Source: Opitutia bacterium (GTDB taxonomy: Bacteria > Verrucomicrobiota > Verrucomicrobiia > Opitutales > UBA953). Taken from it: a stretch of 61,956 nucleotides of DNA. The translations under genes were made by a program, and so were the position numbers. The DNA lies in contig BGOM01000022.1 in NCBI GenBank assembly GCA_003569245.1, forward strand, positions 1 to 61,956, in the 5' to 3' direction. Below the pieces are notes generated by a model. That model had not been told where the DNA came from and searched no databases. It was given only the letters and a program-made list of their open reading frames with translations. Positions 36,098 to 44,590 of this stretch are shown piece by piece. Position 1 is the first letter of the stretch. Each line of letters opens with the position of its first letter.

Positions 36098-36115
36098 CAA
36101 AAATGCCCATTTTTG
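36098..36115. promoter_or_regulatory. 18-bp perfect palindrome upstream of nuoJ
   Basis: CAAAAATG / CATTTTTG with a 2-bp centre, 48 nt before the nuoJ start, in an AT-rich patch within GC-rich DNA. It has the form of a dimeric regulator's operator; a role as a loop in RNA is less likely because of the 2-nt centre. Confidence 0.35.
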
Positions 36116-36148
36116 CCGTTTGACTAGGGCCGATAAGAGAAAACGCGG

Positions 36149-36172
36149 GATTTGCTTAAAAATGAGCAAATC
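36149..36172 (-). terminator. Possible terminator hairpin at the end of folA
   Basis: Arms GATTTGCT and AGCAAATC (36149-36156, 36165-36172) form an 8-bp stem with an 8-nt loop that starts inside the folA stop codon. No T-run follows directly, so termination is uncertain. Confidence 0.35.
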
Positions 36173-36653
36173 AGCCTTTCCCTGCCCGGGGAAGGTGTCG
36201 GCGCATTTCGCAGGTCGGGAACTGATGCAGGAGGGTGCCCTCGTCAAAATGACCGGTCCAGTCGGGGAAAAAGGCGTCCGCCTCCGGCTCGAGGGGAACG
36301 TGGGTCAGGATCAGTTCGCTGCACCAAGGCAGGGCCTCGGCGTACAGGGCGGCCCCCCCGGCCAGGAAGAGGGTCTTCCCGGGCTCGACTTGGGCGGCTT
36401 CCTCCCAGCTCGCCGCGGTGATCACGCCGGGGGCGGTGAAGCCTGAGCGGCTCAGGACCACGGTCGTCCGTCCCGGCAGGGGGCGGCCGATGGACTCATA
36501 GGTCTTGCGTCCCATCAGGAGGATCTGGCCCATGGTCGTCGCCTTGAAGAAGGCGAAGTCCTCCGGGATGCGCCACGGGAGCTTGTTCGCAAGGCCGATC
36601 CCGCGGTTGCGCGCGACGGCCGCGATGGCGATGAGCGGACGGCCGAGGCGCAC
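36171..36653 (-). CDS. folA: Dihydrofolate reductase
   Basis: 160 codons from GTG 36653, 2 bp after the thyA stop. NADPH-dependent reduction of dihydrofolate, which thyA generates. DHFR text is clear: LIAIAAVARNRGIGLANKLPW (start of the fold), EDFAFFKATTMGQILLMGRKTYESIGRPLPGRTTVVLSR-type block (described over 36440-36590), and FLAGGAALYAEALPWCSELILTHV. The conserved acidic residue is in IPEDFAFF. Coupled to thyA as in many bacteria. Confidence 0.93.
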   Translation of the reverse strand: MRLGRPLIAIAAVARNRGIGLANKLPWRIPEDFAFFKATTMGQILLMGRKTYESIGRPLPGRTTVVLSRSGFTAPGVITAASWEEAAQVEPGKTLFLAGGAALYAEALPWCSELILTHVPLEPEADAFFPDWTGHFDEGTLLHQFPTCEMRRHLPRAGKG

Positions 36654-36655
36654 GG

Positions 36656-37501
36656 TCAGATGGCCACGGGGGCCTTGATCGCCGGGTGCGGGTCGTAGCC
36701 CTCGACGGCGATGTCCTCGAACTTGAACGCGAAGAGGTCCGTCACGGCCGGGTTCAGCACCAGGCGGGGCAGGGGCCGCGGCTCGCGCGAGAGCTGCAGG
36801 TCGACCTGCTCCACGTGGTTGGAATAGATGTGCGCGTCGCCGAAGGTGTGCACGAAATGGCCGGGCTTCAGGCCCGTCACCTGGGCGATCATGTGCGTCA
36901 GCATCGCGTAGCTGGCGATGTTGAAGGGCACGCCTAGGAAGAGGTCCGCGCTGCGCTGGTAGAGCTGGCAGCTGAGGCGGCCGTCGGTCGAGACGTGGAA
37001 CTGGAAGAGCGTGTGGCAGGGCGGGAGGGCCACCTGGTCGGCCTCCTCCGGGTTCCAGCCCGAGACGATCAGGCGGCGGCTGGCGGGGTTGCGGCGGATC
37101 TCCTCGACGAGCTTGCGGACCTGGTCGACGCCGTCGTGGGCGTACGTGCCATCGGGTTGTTTGGTCGCCCCGAAGTTGCGCCATTGGTGGCCGTAGACGG
37201 GCCCGAGGTCGCCCTCGGCGCGGCCGAACTTGGCGCACTGCTCCGCCGTGGCCCATTCGTTCCAGATGCTCACCCCGCGCTCCGTCAGCCAGGCGTTCTG
37301 CGTGCTGCCGGAGAGGAACCAGAGCAGCTCGTGCGTGATGGACTTCAGGTGGACCTTCTTCGTGGTCACGAGCGGGAAGCCGTCCGCGAGGTCGAAGCGC
37401 AGCTGGGCGCCGAAGATGCCGAGCGTGCCCGTGCCGGTGCGGTCGGCCCGGATTTCTCCGTGCTGCCGGACGTGGCGGAGCAGGTCGAGGTAGGCCTTCA
37501 T
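36656..37501 (-). CDS. thyA: Thymidylate synthase
   Basis: 281 codons from ATG 37501. It makes dTMP from dUMP with methylene-tetrahydrofolate. Motifs are [31 protein letters not shown], the catalytic Cys in [34 protein letters not shown] and [12 protein letters not shown]. The open frame continues upstream past 37501, but the family starts at [11 protein letters not shown]. First gene of thyA-folA; its promoter overlaps the leader of divergent lysS. Confidence 0.97.
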   Translation of the reverse strand: MKAYLDLLRHVRQHGEIRADRTGTGTLGIFGAQLRFDLADGFPLVTTKKVHLKSITHELLWFLSGSTQNAWLTERGVSIWNEWATAEQCAKFGRAEGDLGPVYGHQWRNFGATKQPDGTYAHDGVDQVRKLVEEIRRNPASRRLIVSGWNPEEADQVALPPCHTLFQFHVSTDGRLSCQLYQRSADLFLGVPFNIASYAMLTHMIAQVTGLKPGHFVHTFGDAHIYSNHVEQVDLQLSREPRPLPRLVLNPAVTDLFAFKFEDIAVEGYDPHPAIKAPVAI

Positions 37502-37510
37502 GGGTCTTGG

Positions 37511-37538
37511 GTTATTCTCCGGAAAGGTCCCGCCGCAA
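37511..37538 (-). promoter_or_regulatory. Predicted promoter of thyA-folA
   Basis: Minus strand: TTGCGG (37538-37533), 16-bp spacer, AATAAC (37516-37511), 9 nt to ATG 37501. The -35 box begins 37 nt before the start, again implying almost no leader. Confidence 0.4.
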
Positions 37539-37616
37539 CACGGAAACCATGCCGTCCGCCGAACCTTTCGCCCTTGCCTCCCCGCCGCCTCGGAGGCACC
37601 CCTCAAGGGAGCCCAC

Positions 37617-39101
37617 ATGAGCGAAAAGACCGACCTCAACGCCATCTCCCACGACCTCCACGCGGTCCGGAAGGAGAAACTCGCCCAGCTCCGCGCCGCC
37701 GGGGAGGATCCGTTCCGCGCCGAGTGGGCCCAGACCCACGTCTCGACCGAGTGCCCGGGCCTCCTGCCCGAGGGCGTCGAGGAAGGCCCCGAGGTCTCCG
37801 TCGCCGGCCGGATCGTCGCCCTGCGCGTCATGGGCAAGGCCAGCTTCGTCAAGCTCCTCGACCGCGGCGGCGTGATCCAGACCTACTTCACCCGCGACGC
37901 CCTGGGCGACGCCTACGACGCGCACTTCAAGAAGCTCGTCGACTCCGGCGACTTCGTCGGCGTCCGCGGCCGGCTCTTCCGCACCAAGACCGGCGAGGTC
38001 ACCGTCCGCGTCGCCGAATACAAGCTGGTCTCCAAGGCCCTCCGCCCGCTGCCCGAGAAGTGGGCCGGCCTGACCGACGCCGAGAAGATCTACCGCCAGC
38101 GCTACCTCGACCTCGTCGTCAACGAGGAGTCGCGCCGCCGCCTGTTCGTCCGCAGCCGCGTGGTCGAGGCGATCCGCCGCTTCCTCTGGAGCCGCCAGTT
38201 CACCGAGGTCGAGACGCCGGCCCTGCACGCCATCGCCGGCGGCGCCGCGGCCCGCCCGTTCGAGACGCACTCCAACGCGCTCGACTGCGACTTCTACCTG
38301 CGCATCGCGCTCGAGCTGCACCTCAAGCGCTGCCTCGTCGGCGGCATGGACCGCGTCTTCGAGATCGGCCGCGTCTTCCGCAACGAGGGCGTGTCCGTCA
38401 AGCATAGCCCCGAGTTCACGATGCTCGAGGCCTACCAGGCCTACACCGACTACCGCGGCATGATGGAGCTCGTCCGTTCCATGATCCAGAAGGTCTGCGC
38501 CGACGTCCTCGGCACGACCACCGTCGTCCGGCCGGACGGCGTGGCGATCGAGCTCGGCGGCGAATGGCGCGAGGCGAAGTACAAGGACCTCATCCTCGAG
38601 CGCACCGGCGACCCGCGGTGGTTCACCCGCACGAAGGAGGAGAAGATCGCCGCGTGCAAGGCCCTCGGCCTGCACGAGCCGCGCGCCGACTGGGAGGATT
38701 ACGAGGTCACCAACGAGGTCTTCGGCAAGCTCATCGAGCCGGGTCTCATCCAGCCGACCTTCGTCACGCACATCCCCAAGGAGCTCTGCCCGCTCGCCAA
38801 GGTCACCGTCGGCGACGACTCGACCATCGACGTCTTCGAGCTCTGCATCAACGGCCAGGAGATCGCCCCGGCCTACTCCGAGCAGAACGACCCGGGCGTG
38901 CAGCGCGAGATGCTCCGGATCCAGGCCGGCGCCGAGACCCAGAAGATCGACGAGGACTTCCTCCTCGCGCTCGAGCACGGCATGCCCCCCGCGGGCGGCC
39001 TCGGCATCGGCATCGACCGCCTCGTGATCCTGCTGACCGGCGCGGCCAACATCCGCGACGTGATCCTGTTCCCGACGCTCGCGCCCGAGCAGCAGGCCTG
39101 A
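37617..39101 (+). CDS. lysS: Lysyl-tRNA synthetase, class II
   Basis: 494 codons from ATG 37617, with AAGGGAG just upstream. It charges tRNA-Lys. An OB-fold anticodon domain comes first ([37 protein letters not shown]), then the class II core: motif 1 around [15 protein letters not shown], motif 2 [22 protein letters not shown], and motif 3 [15 protein letters not shown]. The length is normal. Next is the lolC/E-type gene after 10 bp, so lysS-lolC-lolD may share a transcript. Confidence 0.97.
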   Translation: MSEKTDLNAISHDLHAVRKEKLAQLRAAGEDPFRAEWAQTHVSTECPGLLPEGVEEGPEVSVAGRIVALRVMGKASFVKLLDRGGVIQTYFTRDALGDAYDAHFKKLVDSGDFVGVRGRLFRTKTGEVTVRVAEYKLVSKALRPLPEKWAGLTDAEKIYRQRYLDLVVNEESRRRLFVRSRVVEAIRRFLWSRQFTEVETPALHAIAGGAAARPFETHSNALDCDFYLRIALELHLKRCLVGGMDRVFEIGRVFRNEGVSVKHSPEFTMLEAYQAYTDYRGMMELVRSMIQKVCADVLGTTTVVRPDGVAIELGGEWREAKYKDLILERTGDPRWFTRTKEEKIAACKALGLHEPRADWEDYEVTNEVFGKLIEPGLIQPTFVTHIPKELCPLAKVTVGDDSTIDVFELCINGQEIAPAYSEQNDPGVQREMLRIQAGAETQKIDEDFLLALEHGMPPAGGLGIGIDRLVILLTGAANIRDVILFPTLAPEQQA

Positions 39102-39111
39102 GCCTTTCCCC

Positions 39112-40332
39112 TTGCCCTGGTTCCTCCATCTCGCCCTCCGCCAGCTCTTCCCGCCCGGTAAGCGCTTCCCGGCCTTCGCGACGGTCTCGATCCTCGGCGT
39201 GGCCCTCGGCGTCGCGACCTTGCTCGTGGTGCAGACGGTGATGAACGGCTTCGGCGAGGAGCACCGCAAGCGCATCCGCGAATCCTTCGGGGACTGCCAG
39301 GTCGTCGCCGCCCGGCCGCTGGCCCGACCCGACGAGCTCGTCGCCGAGCTCCGCCGCGCCCCCGAGGTGGCCTCCGCCACCGCCTACGCCGAAGGCCCCG
39401 CGCTCGCGCGTCGCGGCGATTTCTCCGGCGTGGCCGCCGTGCGCGGCATCGACCCGCTCGACCCGGCCCAGCCGGCCCGCAAGTACATCCATGGCGGCAC
39501 CTTCGACGACCTCGACGACGGGCGCGTGATCCTCGGGCTCGGGCTCGCGCAGCAGCTGCGCGTGCGCGTCGGCGACAAGGTCGAGCTCTGGTCGCCGGCG
39601 ATGGCCGAGCGGGCGGAGAAGGGCAAGGCGCCCCTGCCGGCCGAGTTCGAGGTCTGCGCCATCCTCCGCACCGGCTTCACCGAGGTGGACAACGCCGCCG
39701 CGCTCATCCCGCTGCGGCGCTTCCGCGAGATCTGGAACCTCGGCCCGCGCGCCCACGGCGTGATCCTGCGGCTCAAGGAGCCCGCCCGCGCCGAGGAGAT
39801 CGCCGGTCGCCTCAACGTCGGTCACCCCGACCTGGTCTTCCGCCCGTGGCAGGCGATCAAGCGCAACTTCCTCGAGGCGATCCGCTTCGAGAAGACGATG
39901 CTCTTCTTCCTGATGTTCATCATCACGCTGGTCGCGTCGTTCTCGATCGGCAGCACCCTCTTCTCCGCCGTCATCCGCCGCTCCCGCGAGGTCGGCGTGC
40001 TCGCCGCGCTCGGCGCCGGCCGCGGCGCGATCCTCGCGCTCTTCGGCCTGCAGGGCCTGCTCATCGGCGCGCTGGGCACGGGCCTCGGCTTCCTGCTGAC
40101 CGGCGGCATCCTCCATTTCCGCGACGCGATCCTGGGCGCGATCAACGCGGTCTTCGGCGACGGCGACATGGTCGCCAGCGTCTACCAGTTCGCCAACATC
40201 CCGCTCCACTACGACCCGGCCGACTTCGTGGCGGCGGGCGTCTTCACCTTGCTCGTCACCACGTTGGCGGGCTTCGTCCCGGCCCTCTGGGCGGCCGGGC
40301 GCAAACCTTCGGAGGCCATGCGCGATGCCTGA
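39112..40332 (+). CDS. lolC: LolC/LolE-type lipoprotein-releasing ABC permease
   Basis: 406 codons with a TTG start at 39112, the only start that keeps the first helix (no earlier ATG or GTG in the gap after lysS). LolCDE extracts lipoproteins from the inner membrane in Gram-negative cells. One N-terminal helix (FATVSILGVALGVATLLVVQTV) is followed by a large periplasmic domain (MacB/FtsX type). The C-terminal three-helix FtsX domain follows (about 255-400): FFLMFIITLVASFSIGSTLF, SREVGVLAALGAGRGAILALFG. Only one permease gene is present, so the complex may use a homodimer (LolF-like) rather than LolC plus LolE. It overlaps lolD by 8 bp. Confidence 0.9.
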   Translation: MPWFLHLALRQLFPPGKRFPAFATVSILGVALGVATLLVVQTVMNGFGEEHRKRIRESFGDCQVVAARPLARPDELVAELRRAPEVASATAYAEGPALARRGDFSGVAAVRGIDPLDPAQPARKYIHGGTFDDLDDGRVILGLGLAQQLRVRVGDKVELWSPAMAERAEKGKAPLPAEFEVCAILRTGFTEVDNAAALIPLRRFREIWNLGPRAHGVILRLKEPARAEEIAGRLNVGHPDLVFRPWQAIKRNFLEAIRFEKTMLFFLMFIITLVASFSIGSTLFSAVIRRSREVGVLAALGAGRGAILALFGLQGLLIGALGTGLGFLLTGGILHFRDAILGAINAVFGDGDMVASVYQFANIPLHYDPADFVAAGVFTLLVTTLAGFVPALWAAGRKPSEAMRDA

Positions 40333-40993
40333 GATCGTTCTCCAGGCCGCCGGGCTCGCCAAGGCCTTCGCCGCGCCCGCCGGCCCCTTGCCCGTGCTGA
40401 CCGCGGTCTCGCTCGAGGTCCGTGCCGGCGAATCCGTCTCCATCCGCGGATCCTCGGGCTCCGGCAAGACCACCTTGCTCCAGCTGCTCGGCGGCCTCGA
40501 CGTCCCCGACGCGGGCGAGGTGCGCGTCGCCTGCGAGGGCGCGCTCGTGGCGCCCCGCCGCCGGTTGGGCCGCGGCGTCGGCTTCGTCTTCCAGAACTAC
40601 CAGCTCATGCCCGAGCTGACCGCGCTCGAGAACGTCGCCCTCGCCGCCCGGATCGCGGGCGTGCCGAGCGTCGCGGCCACCGCGGCCGCCCGCGAGCTCC
40701 TCGGGCTGGTCGGACTCGCCGCCCGCGCCGACCATCTGCCCTCCCGCCTTTCCGGCGGTGAATGCCAGCGCGTCGCCCTGGCGCGCGCCTTGGTCAACCG
40801 CCCCGCGGTGCTCCTGGCCGACGAGCCGACGGGCAACCTCGACGAACGGACGGCGGAGGAGATCATGCGGCTGTTGCTCGACGTCGTGGCCGCGCGCGGC
40901 CTGGCCTTGGTGCTGGTCACGCATAGCCGCGAGTTCGCCGAGCGCGCGTCGCGTCGCCTGGTGCTCTCCGGCGGCGTCCTTTCGCCCGCCTGA
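40325..40993 (+). CDS. lolD: LolD-type ABC transporter ATPase
   Basis: 222 codons. Walker A is RGSSGSGKTTLLQLLGGLD, the Q-loop is FVFQNYQLMPELTALENV, the ABC signature is LSGGECQRVALARAL, Walker B is VLLADEPTGNLDE, and the H-loop is LVLVTHS. It powers the adjoining permease for lipoprotein transfer to the outer membrane. It overlaps the permease stop by 8 bp. Confidence 0.92.
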   Translation: MPEIVLQAAGLAKAFAAPAGPLPVLTAVSLEVRAGESVSIRGSSGSGKTTLLQLLGGLDVPDAGEVRVACEGALVAPRRRLGRGVGFVFQNYQLMPELTALENVALAARIAGVPSVAATAAARELLGLVGLAARADHLPSRLSGGECQRVALARALVNRPAVLLADEPTGNLDERTAEEIMRLLLDVVAARGLALVLVTHSREFAERASRRLVLSGGVLSPA

Positions 40994-40994
40994 T

Positions 40995-41000
40995 TTGACA
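40995..41000 (+). promoter_or_regulatory. -35 box of the nitroreductase gene
   Basis: A consensus TTGACA directly after the lolD stop and 37 nt before ATG 41032. No good -10 box is at 17 bp; GTAGCGT lies at 41021-41027. Confidence 0.35.
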
Positions 41001-41031
41001 ATCCGGCGGCCGGCGGTTGGGTAGCGTCATC

Positions 41032-41682
41032 ATGAACGCCGCCCTGACCCCCGCCCAACTGCTCGCTTCCCTCGAATGGCGCTACGCCACCAAGGCTTTC
41101 GACACCCGCAAGCTGCCGGACGCCACCTGGGCCGCGCTCGAGGAGTCGCTCCGCCTGACGCCGTCCTCCTTCGGCCTGCAGCCGTGGAAGTTCCTGGTCA
41201 TCACCGACCCCGCCGTCCGCGCCAAGCTCCGCCCGGTCTCCTGGAACCAGACGCAGGTCACCGACGCCTCGCACCTCGTCGTCTTCGCCCGTCGCACCGA
41301 GGTGACCGAGCAGGACGTGAACGAGTTCTTCCACCAGATGGTCGCCGAGCGTCAGGCCGACCCCGCCGCGCTCGAGCCCTACCGCCAGATGATGATCGGC
41401 GGCGTGGTCAAGGGTAAGGATCCCGCCGCCCAGAAGGAATGGGCCGCCCGTCAGCTCTACATCGCCCTCGGCCAGCTCATGGGCGCCGCCGCCGCCCTCG
41501 CGGTGGACACCTGCGCGCTCGAAGGCATCGACCCTGCCGCCTACACCGAGATCCTCGGCCTCAAGGGCACCGGCTACGAGGTCGTGGTCGCCTGCGCCGT
41601 CGGCTACCGTTCCGGCGCCGACAAGTACGCGCAGCTCAAGAAGATCCGCTACCCGAAGGCCCGCGTCATCGCGCAGGTCTGA
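41032..41682 (+). CDS. Nitroreductase-family NAD(P)H-dependent FMN oxidoreductase
   Basis: 216 codons from ATG 41032. The flavin-binding fold of the NfsB type is shown by LEWRYATKAFDTRKL (phosphate-binding Arg-Arg/Lys region), LTPSSFGLQPWKFLVI, LGQLMGAAAALAVDTCALEGIDP and the C-terminal RSGADKYAQLKKIRYPKARV. Such cytoplasmic dimers reduce quinones, nitro compounds or enones; the natural substrate is unknown. It may have its own promoter, right after lolD. Confidence 0.9.
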   Translation: MNAALTPAQLLASLEWRYATKAFDTRKLPDATWAALEESLRLTPSSFGLQPWKFLVITDPAVRAKLRPVSWNQTQVTDASHLVVFARRTEVTEQDVNEFFHQMVAERQADPAALEPYRQMMIGGVVKGKDPAAQKEWAARQLYIALGQLMGAAAALAVDTCALEGIDPAAYTEILGLKGTGYEVVVACAVGYRSGADKYAQLKKIRYPKARVIAQV

Positions 41683-41688
41683 GCCCGC

Positions 41689-43983
41689 TCAGCTCCGCGT
41701 CGCCCAGCGCGCGAACTCGTCGTCGTCCGCCAGGACGGGCGGGTCGCCGTATTCCGTCGAGAGCAGGTTGCGGTAGGCCTCATCCGCGAAGCGTCGGCAA
41801 TGGAGCAGCACGCGGGCCGTCTGGCCGGGCGCGCGGACCAGCCGGCCCAGCGCCTGGTTGACCTTGCGCATCCCGGGCCGGACGTACGCCAGCGCGAACG
41901 CGTCCTCGACGCCGTCGTTGGCGAACATCTTGCGCCGCGCCTCCTGCAGCGCGTTCACCTCGGGCAGGGCGGGGCCGACGATCACCGCCGAGCGGATGCG
42001 CCCGCCCAGCATGTCGACGCCTTCGCCCAGCGACCCGCCGAGGATGAGGCAGAGGATGGTGTGGCGGTTCAGGGAATCTTCCACGAAGCGCGCCGTGCCG
42101 TCCGGGCCGAGCCCGCGCGGCTGCAGGGCGATGTCCGCCTTCGGATCAAGATTCGCCAGCTCCTGGCCGACCCCTTCGGCGTACTTGTAGGAAGGGAAGA
42201 AGGCGGCGACGGCGCCTTCCTGCGACAGGCGGAGCAAGGCCGCGGCCGTGCGCGCGAGGTGCGTCTCGCGGGTCTTCAGGCGCGTGTCCACGCGACCATC
42301 GATCGCCACCGTGTAGGCCCCTTGGCGCCACGACGCGAGCGCGTCGACCTTCGCGAGCGCGTCGCCGTCGAGGCCGCACTCGGCCGCCAGCGCCCCGCGC
42401 GGTCCCGGGGTCGCCGTCATCAGCAGGGCGTGCCCGAACTTCAGGAGCCGCTCGCCCGTCGCCTTCGCCGCCGAGAGGCAATCCAGGCTCAGCATCCCGG
42501 GTCGCGGGGACCACAGCAGCCAGCCGAGGTCGGCCGCCTCCAGCCGGTCGGACCACGTCGCGGCGTTCCAGAGCCCTTGCCGGGTGAGGTCCGTCAGGTC
42601 GTCGGTGTTGAACGGCTGGTTCGCCGCGAGCTCCGCCAAAGTCTCCGCGTGACCCATCGCCTCCAGCCGGTCGTCGGGCGAGACCGCGTCGGCCTTGGGC
42701 AGGCGTGAAAGGAAGTCGGCCCAGGCCTGCGTGGCCCGGATCCACGGCTCCGGCGCGCGGTGACGCACCAACTCGTGGGCGAGATCGGCCGCGTCCTGCG
42801 CCTCATCCCGCAGCGACAGGCATTCCGCCGCCCGCTCCGGCAGGTTATGCGCCTCGTCGACGATCAGCGCGGTATCCGACTCGTCCCAGCCGGGCACGTT
42901 CTCGAGCGCCGCGCGGTTGCGGGGCGAGAAGACGTAGTTGTAGTCGCAGATCACCACCTCCGCGTGCGCCAGCATCGCCTTGGTGATGTCCCACGGCGGC
43001 ACGCCCGCCAGCCGGCCGATCTCGCGGATCCGGCGGAGGTTCGAGCCGTCCTCGAGCAGCGCCTGCGGGTCGATGCCGGCGCGGGCCCAGTTGCGGCGGA
43101 TCTCCTCCGGGTCGTCGGGCAGACCATCCACTTCGTGCTCCGCCCGCGGGCGCAGCACCAGGGCGCGCAGCTCGGACGGTTTCGCCAGGCGGCGGAGTTC
43201 CTGCAGCACCTGCAGCTGGCCCGTGCCCTTGCCCGTCAGGTAGAGCAGGCGCCCCGCGCGGCCGCCGCGCAGCAGGCCGAGACCATGGCGGAGCGCGGCC
43301 GAGGTCTTGCCGAAGCCTGTCGGCGCGACCAGCAGCCGCGTGGTCGACTCCATCCCGGCCTGGTCGAGGTCGGCGCAGCCCTGCAGCCACTCCGGCCGCG
43401 GTTCCTTGAACGGCAGCCGGTCCGGCAGGCAGAGCAGGCGGGCATGGCTCGCGCGCCGGTTCTCCGCGTGCGCCGCGATCGTCTCGGCCTGCTTCAGCAG
43501 GTCGGCCTCGGCCGTGGCCGGCAACGGCACCGCCTGCTGTTCGCCGCTGGTCAGGTCGACGAAGATCACCTCGCCCTGCACCGCGCGGACGGCGGGGTCC
43601 AGGCGCGCGGCGTGGCAGTAGAGCGTCAGCTGCAGGAAGTGGTGCGGGTAGCGTTGGATCAGCTGGTCGGCCCGCCGGGGGAGCGATTGGCTGATGGTCT
43701 TCACCTCGCGGATGCGCACCGCGCCGTCGGCTTCGCGCCACTGGTCCGCCCGGCCCGTCACGGCCAACGTCCAGCCCAGCGCCTGCACCTCGCAGTTTGC
43801 CGCGCGCTCGAAGGTCCAGCCCTCCTGCGCGGCTTCCGCCTGCCGGCGCAGCGTCTCATGCCATTGCCGCCCGGCCTCCGCGCGCCACGGGGCGCCGCCG
43901 CTCCCGGCCCCGGGGCCCGGTCGGAACGTGGCGAACTCCTGCGCGCTCAGTTCGATGCGCCGCGACTTGATGTCGAAACGCAT
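41689..43983 (-). CDS. Fusion of RecB/Cas4-like nuclease and XPD/DinG-like helicase, no Fe-S cysteines
   Basis: 764 codons from ATG 43983. Residues 40-125 carry a RecB/Cas4-type PD-(D/E)XK nuclease signature: His42, GRAD80, E93-V-K95 (IREVKTIS), and Q118-x-x-x-Y122 (LQLTLYCHA). From about 215 it is an XPD/DinG-like superfamily 2 helicase with Walker A PTGFGKTSA (221-229), DEAHN (376-380), LLMTATPG (motif III-like), GGSLGEGVDMLGG and ALGRLVRAPGQTARV (motif VI). In XPD and DinG four cysteines between Walker A and DEAH hold a 4Fe-4S cluster; here only Cys346 occurs there. It could unwind and cut DNA in repair. The start overlaps the recO stop by 1 nt. Confidence 0.8.
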   Translation of the reverse strand: MRFDIKSRRIELSAQEFATFRPGPGAGSGGAPWRAEAGRQWHETLRRQAEAAQEGWTFERAANCEVQALGWTLAVTGRADQWREADGAVRIREVKTISQSLPRRADQLIQRYPHHFLQLTLYCHAARLDPAVRAVQGEVIFVDLTSGEQQAVPLPATAEADLLKQAETIAAHAENRRASHARLLCLPDRLPFKEPRPEWLQGCADLDQAGMESTTRLLVAPTGFGKTSAALRHGLGLLRGGRAGRLLYLTGKGTGQLQVLQELRRLAKPSELRALVLRPRAEHEVDGLPDDPEEIRRNWARAGIDPQALLEDGSNLRRIREIGRLAGVPPWDITKAMLAHAEVVICDYNYVFSPRNRAALENVPGWDESDTALIVDEAHNLPERAAECLSLRDEAQDAADLAHELVRHRAPEPWIRATQAWADFLSRLPKADAVSPDDRLEAMGHAETLAELAANQPFNTDDLTDLTRQGLWNAATWSDRLEAADLGWLLWSPRPGMLSLDCLSAAKATGERLLKFGHALLMTATPGPRGALAAECGLDGDALAKVDALASWRQGAYTVAIDGRVDTRLKTRETHLARTAAALLRLSQEGAVAAFFPSYKYAEGVGQELANLDPKADIALQPRGLGPDGTARFVEDSLNRHTILCLILGGSLGEGVDMLGGRIRSAVIVGPALPEVNALQEARRKMFANDGVEDAFALAYVRPGMRKVNQALGRLVRAPGQTARVLLHCRRFADEAYRNLLSTEYGDPPVLADDDEFARWATRS

Positions 43984-44585
43984 CAGGGCAGGACGAAGTG
44001 GGCCTCGCCCGCGGCCCAGCGCTCGAGGTCGGTGGCCAGGCGCGCGACGACTTCCTCCTCGGTCGTCTGGGCGTCGAGCGGCTGGAGCAGCACCGCGCCC
44101 GCGGCCTCGCGGCGGGCGCCGAGTCCCGGCAGCCAGTCTTCCTGCACCGGCCAGCCGCCATCCTTGAGCATCAGCCAGAGGCCCTTGAAGTAGGCGGCGT
44201 CGGCCCGCGGACGCGTGGCCATCGCCTCGAAGGTCTCGGCGGCGATGCGCGCGCAGACGGGGGCGGATTCGGGCGGCGGCGGGTTCTTGCGGAGCATCGC
44301 GGCGAACCGGCAGGCGCGCTCGAGCGTGCGATGGTCCCGCGCGATGCCCAGGCGGCGGTGGAGCAGGCGGTAATCGCGCGCGAAGCGGGTGCCGCCGTCC
44401 TTGGCCCGTTCCAGCGTGATCTCGCCGTCGTCGAAGAGGTCCGGCGTCGTGGCGGTCTTGCCCGGCCGGGCCCGGATCAGGCAACGCACCAGGCCCTCCG
44501 TCGGCTCGAGCAGCGTGAGCAGCGAATGCGATTCCCCCGACGGGTCGCGTCCGAGCACCAGGCAACGCAACGGGGCCGAGGACAT
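43983..44585 (-). CDS. recO: RecO-like DNA repair protein
   Basis: 200 codons from ATG 44585. The N-terminal OB-fold text (RCLVLGRDPSGESHSLLTLLEPTEGLVRCLIRA, at about 5-38), the PDLFDDGEITLERAKDG block, and the helical middle (TLERACRFAAMLRKN) match RecO. RecO loads RecA with RecF and RecR at single-strand gaps. It lacks the zinc-binding cysteine cluster seen in many RecO proteins and is shorter than E. coli RecO (242). It is fused by overlap to the nuclease-helicase gene, suggesting joint function. Sequence identity is not certain by eye. Confidence 0.65.
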   Translation of the reverse strand: MSSAPLRCLVLGRDPSGESHSLLTLLEPTEGLVRCLIRARPGKTATTPDLFDDGEITLERAKDGGTRFARDYRLLHRRLGIARDHRTLERACRFAAMLRKNPPPPESAPVCARIAAETFEAMATRPRADAAYFKGLWLMLKDGGWPVQEDWLPGLGARREAAGAVLLQPLDAQTTEEEVVARLATDLERWAAGEAHFVLP

Positions 44586-44590
44586 CCGCC

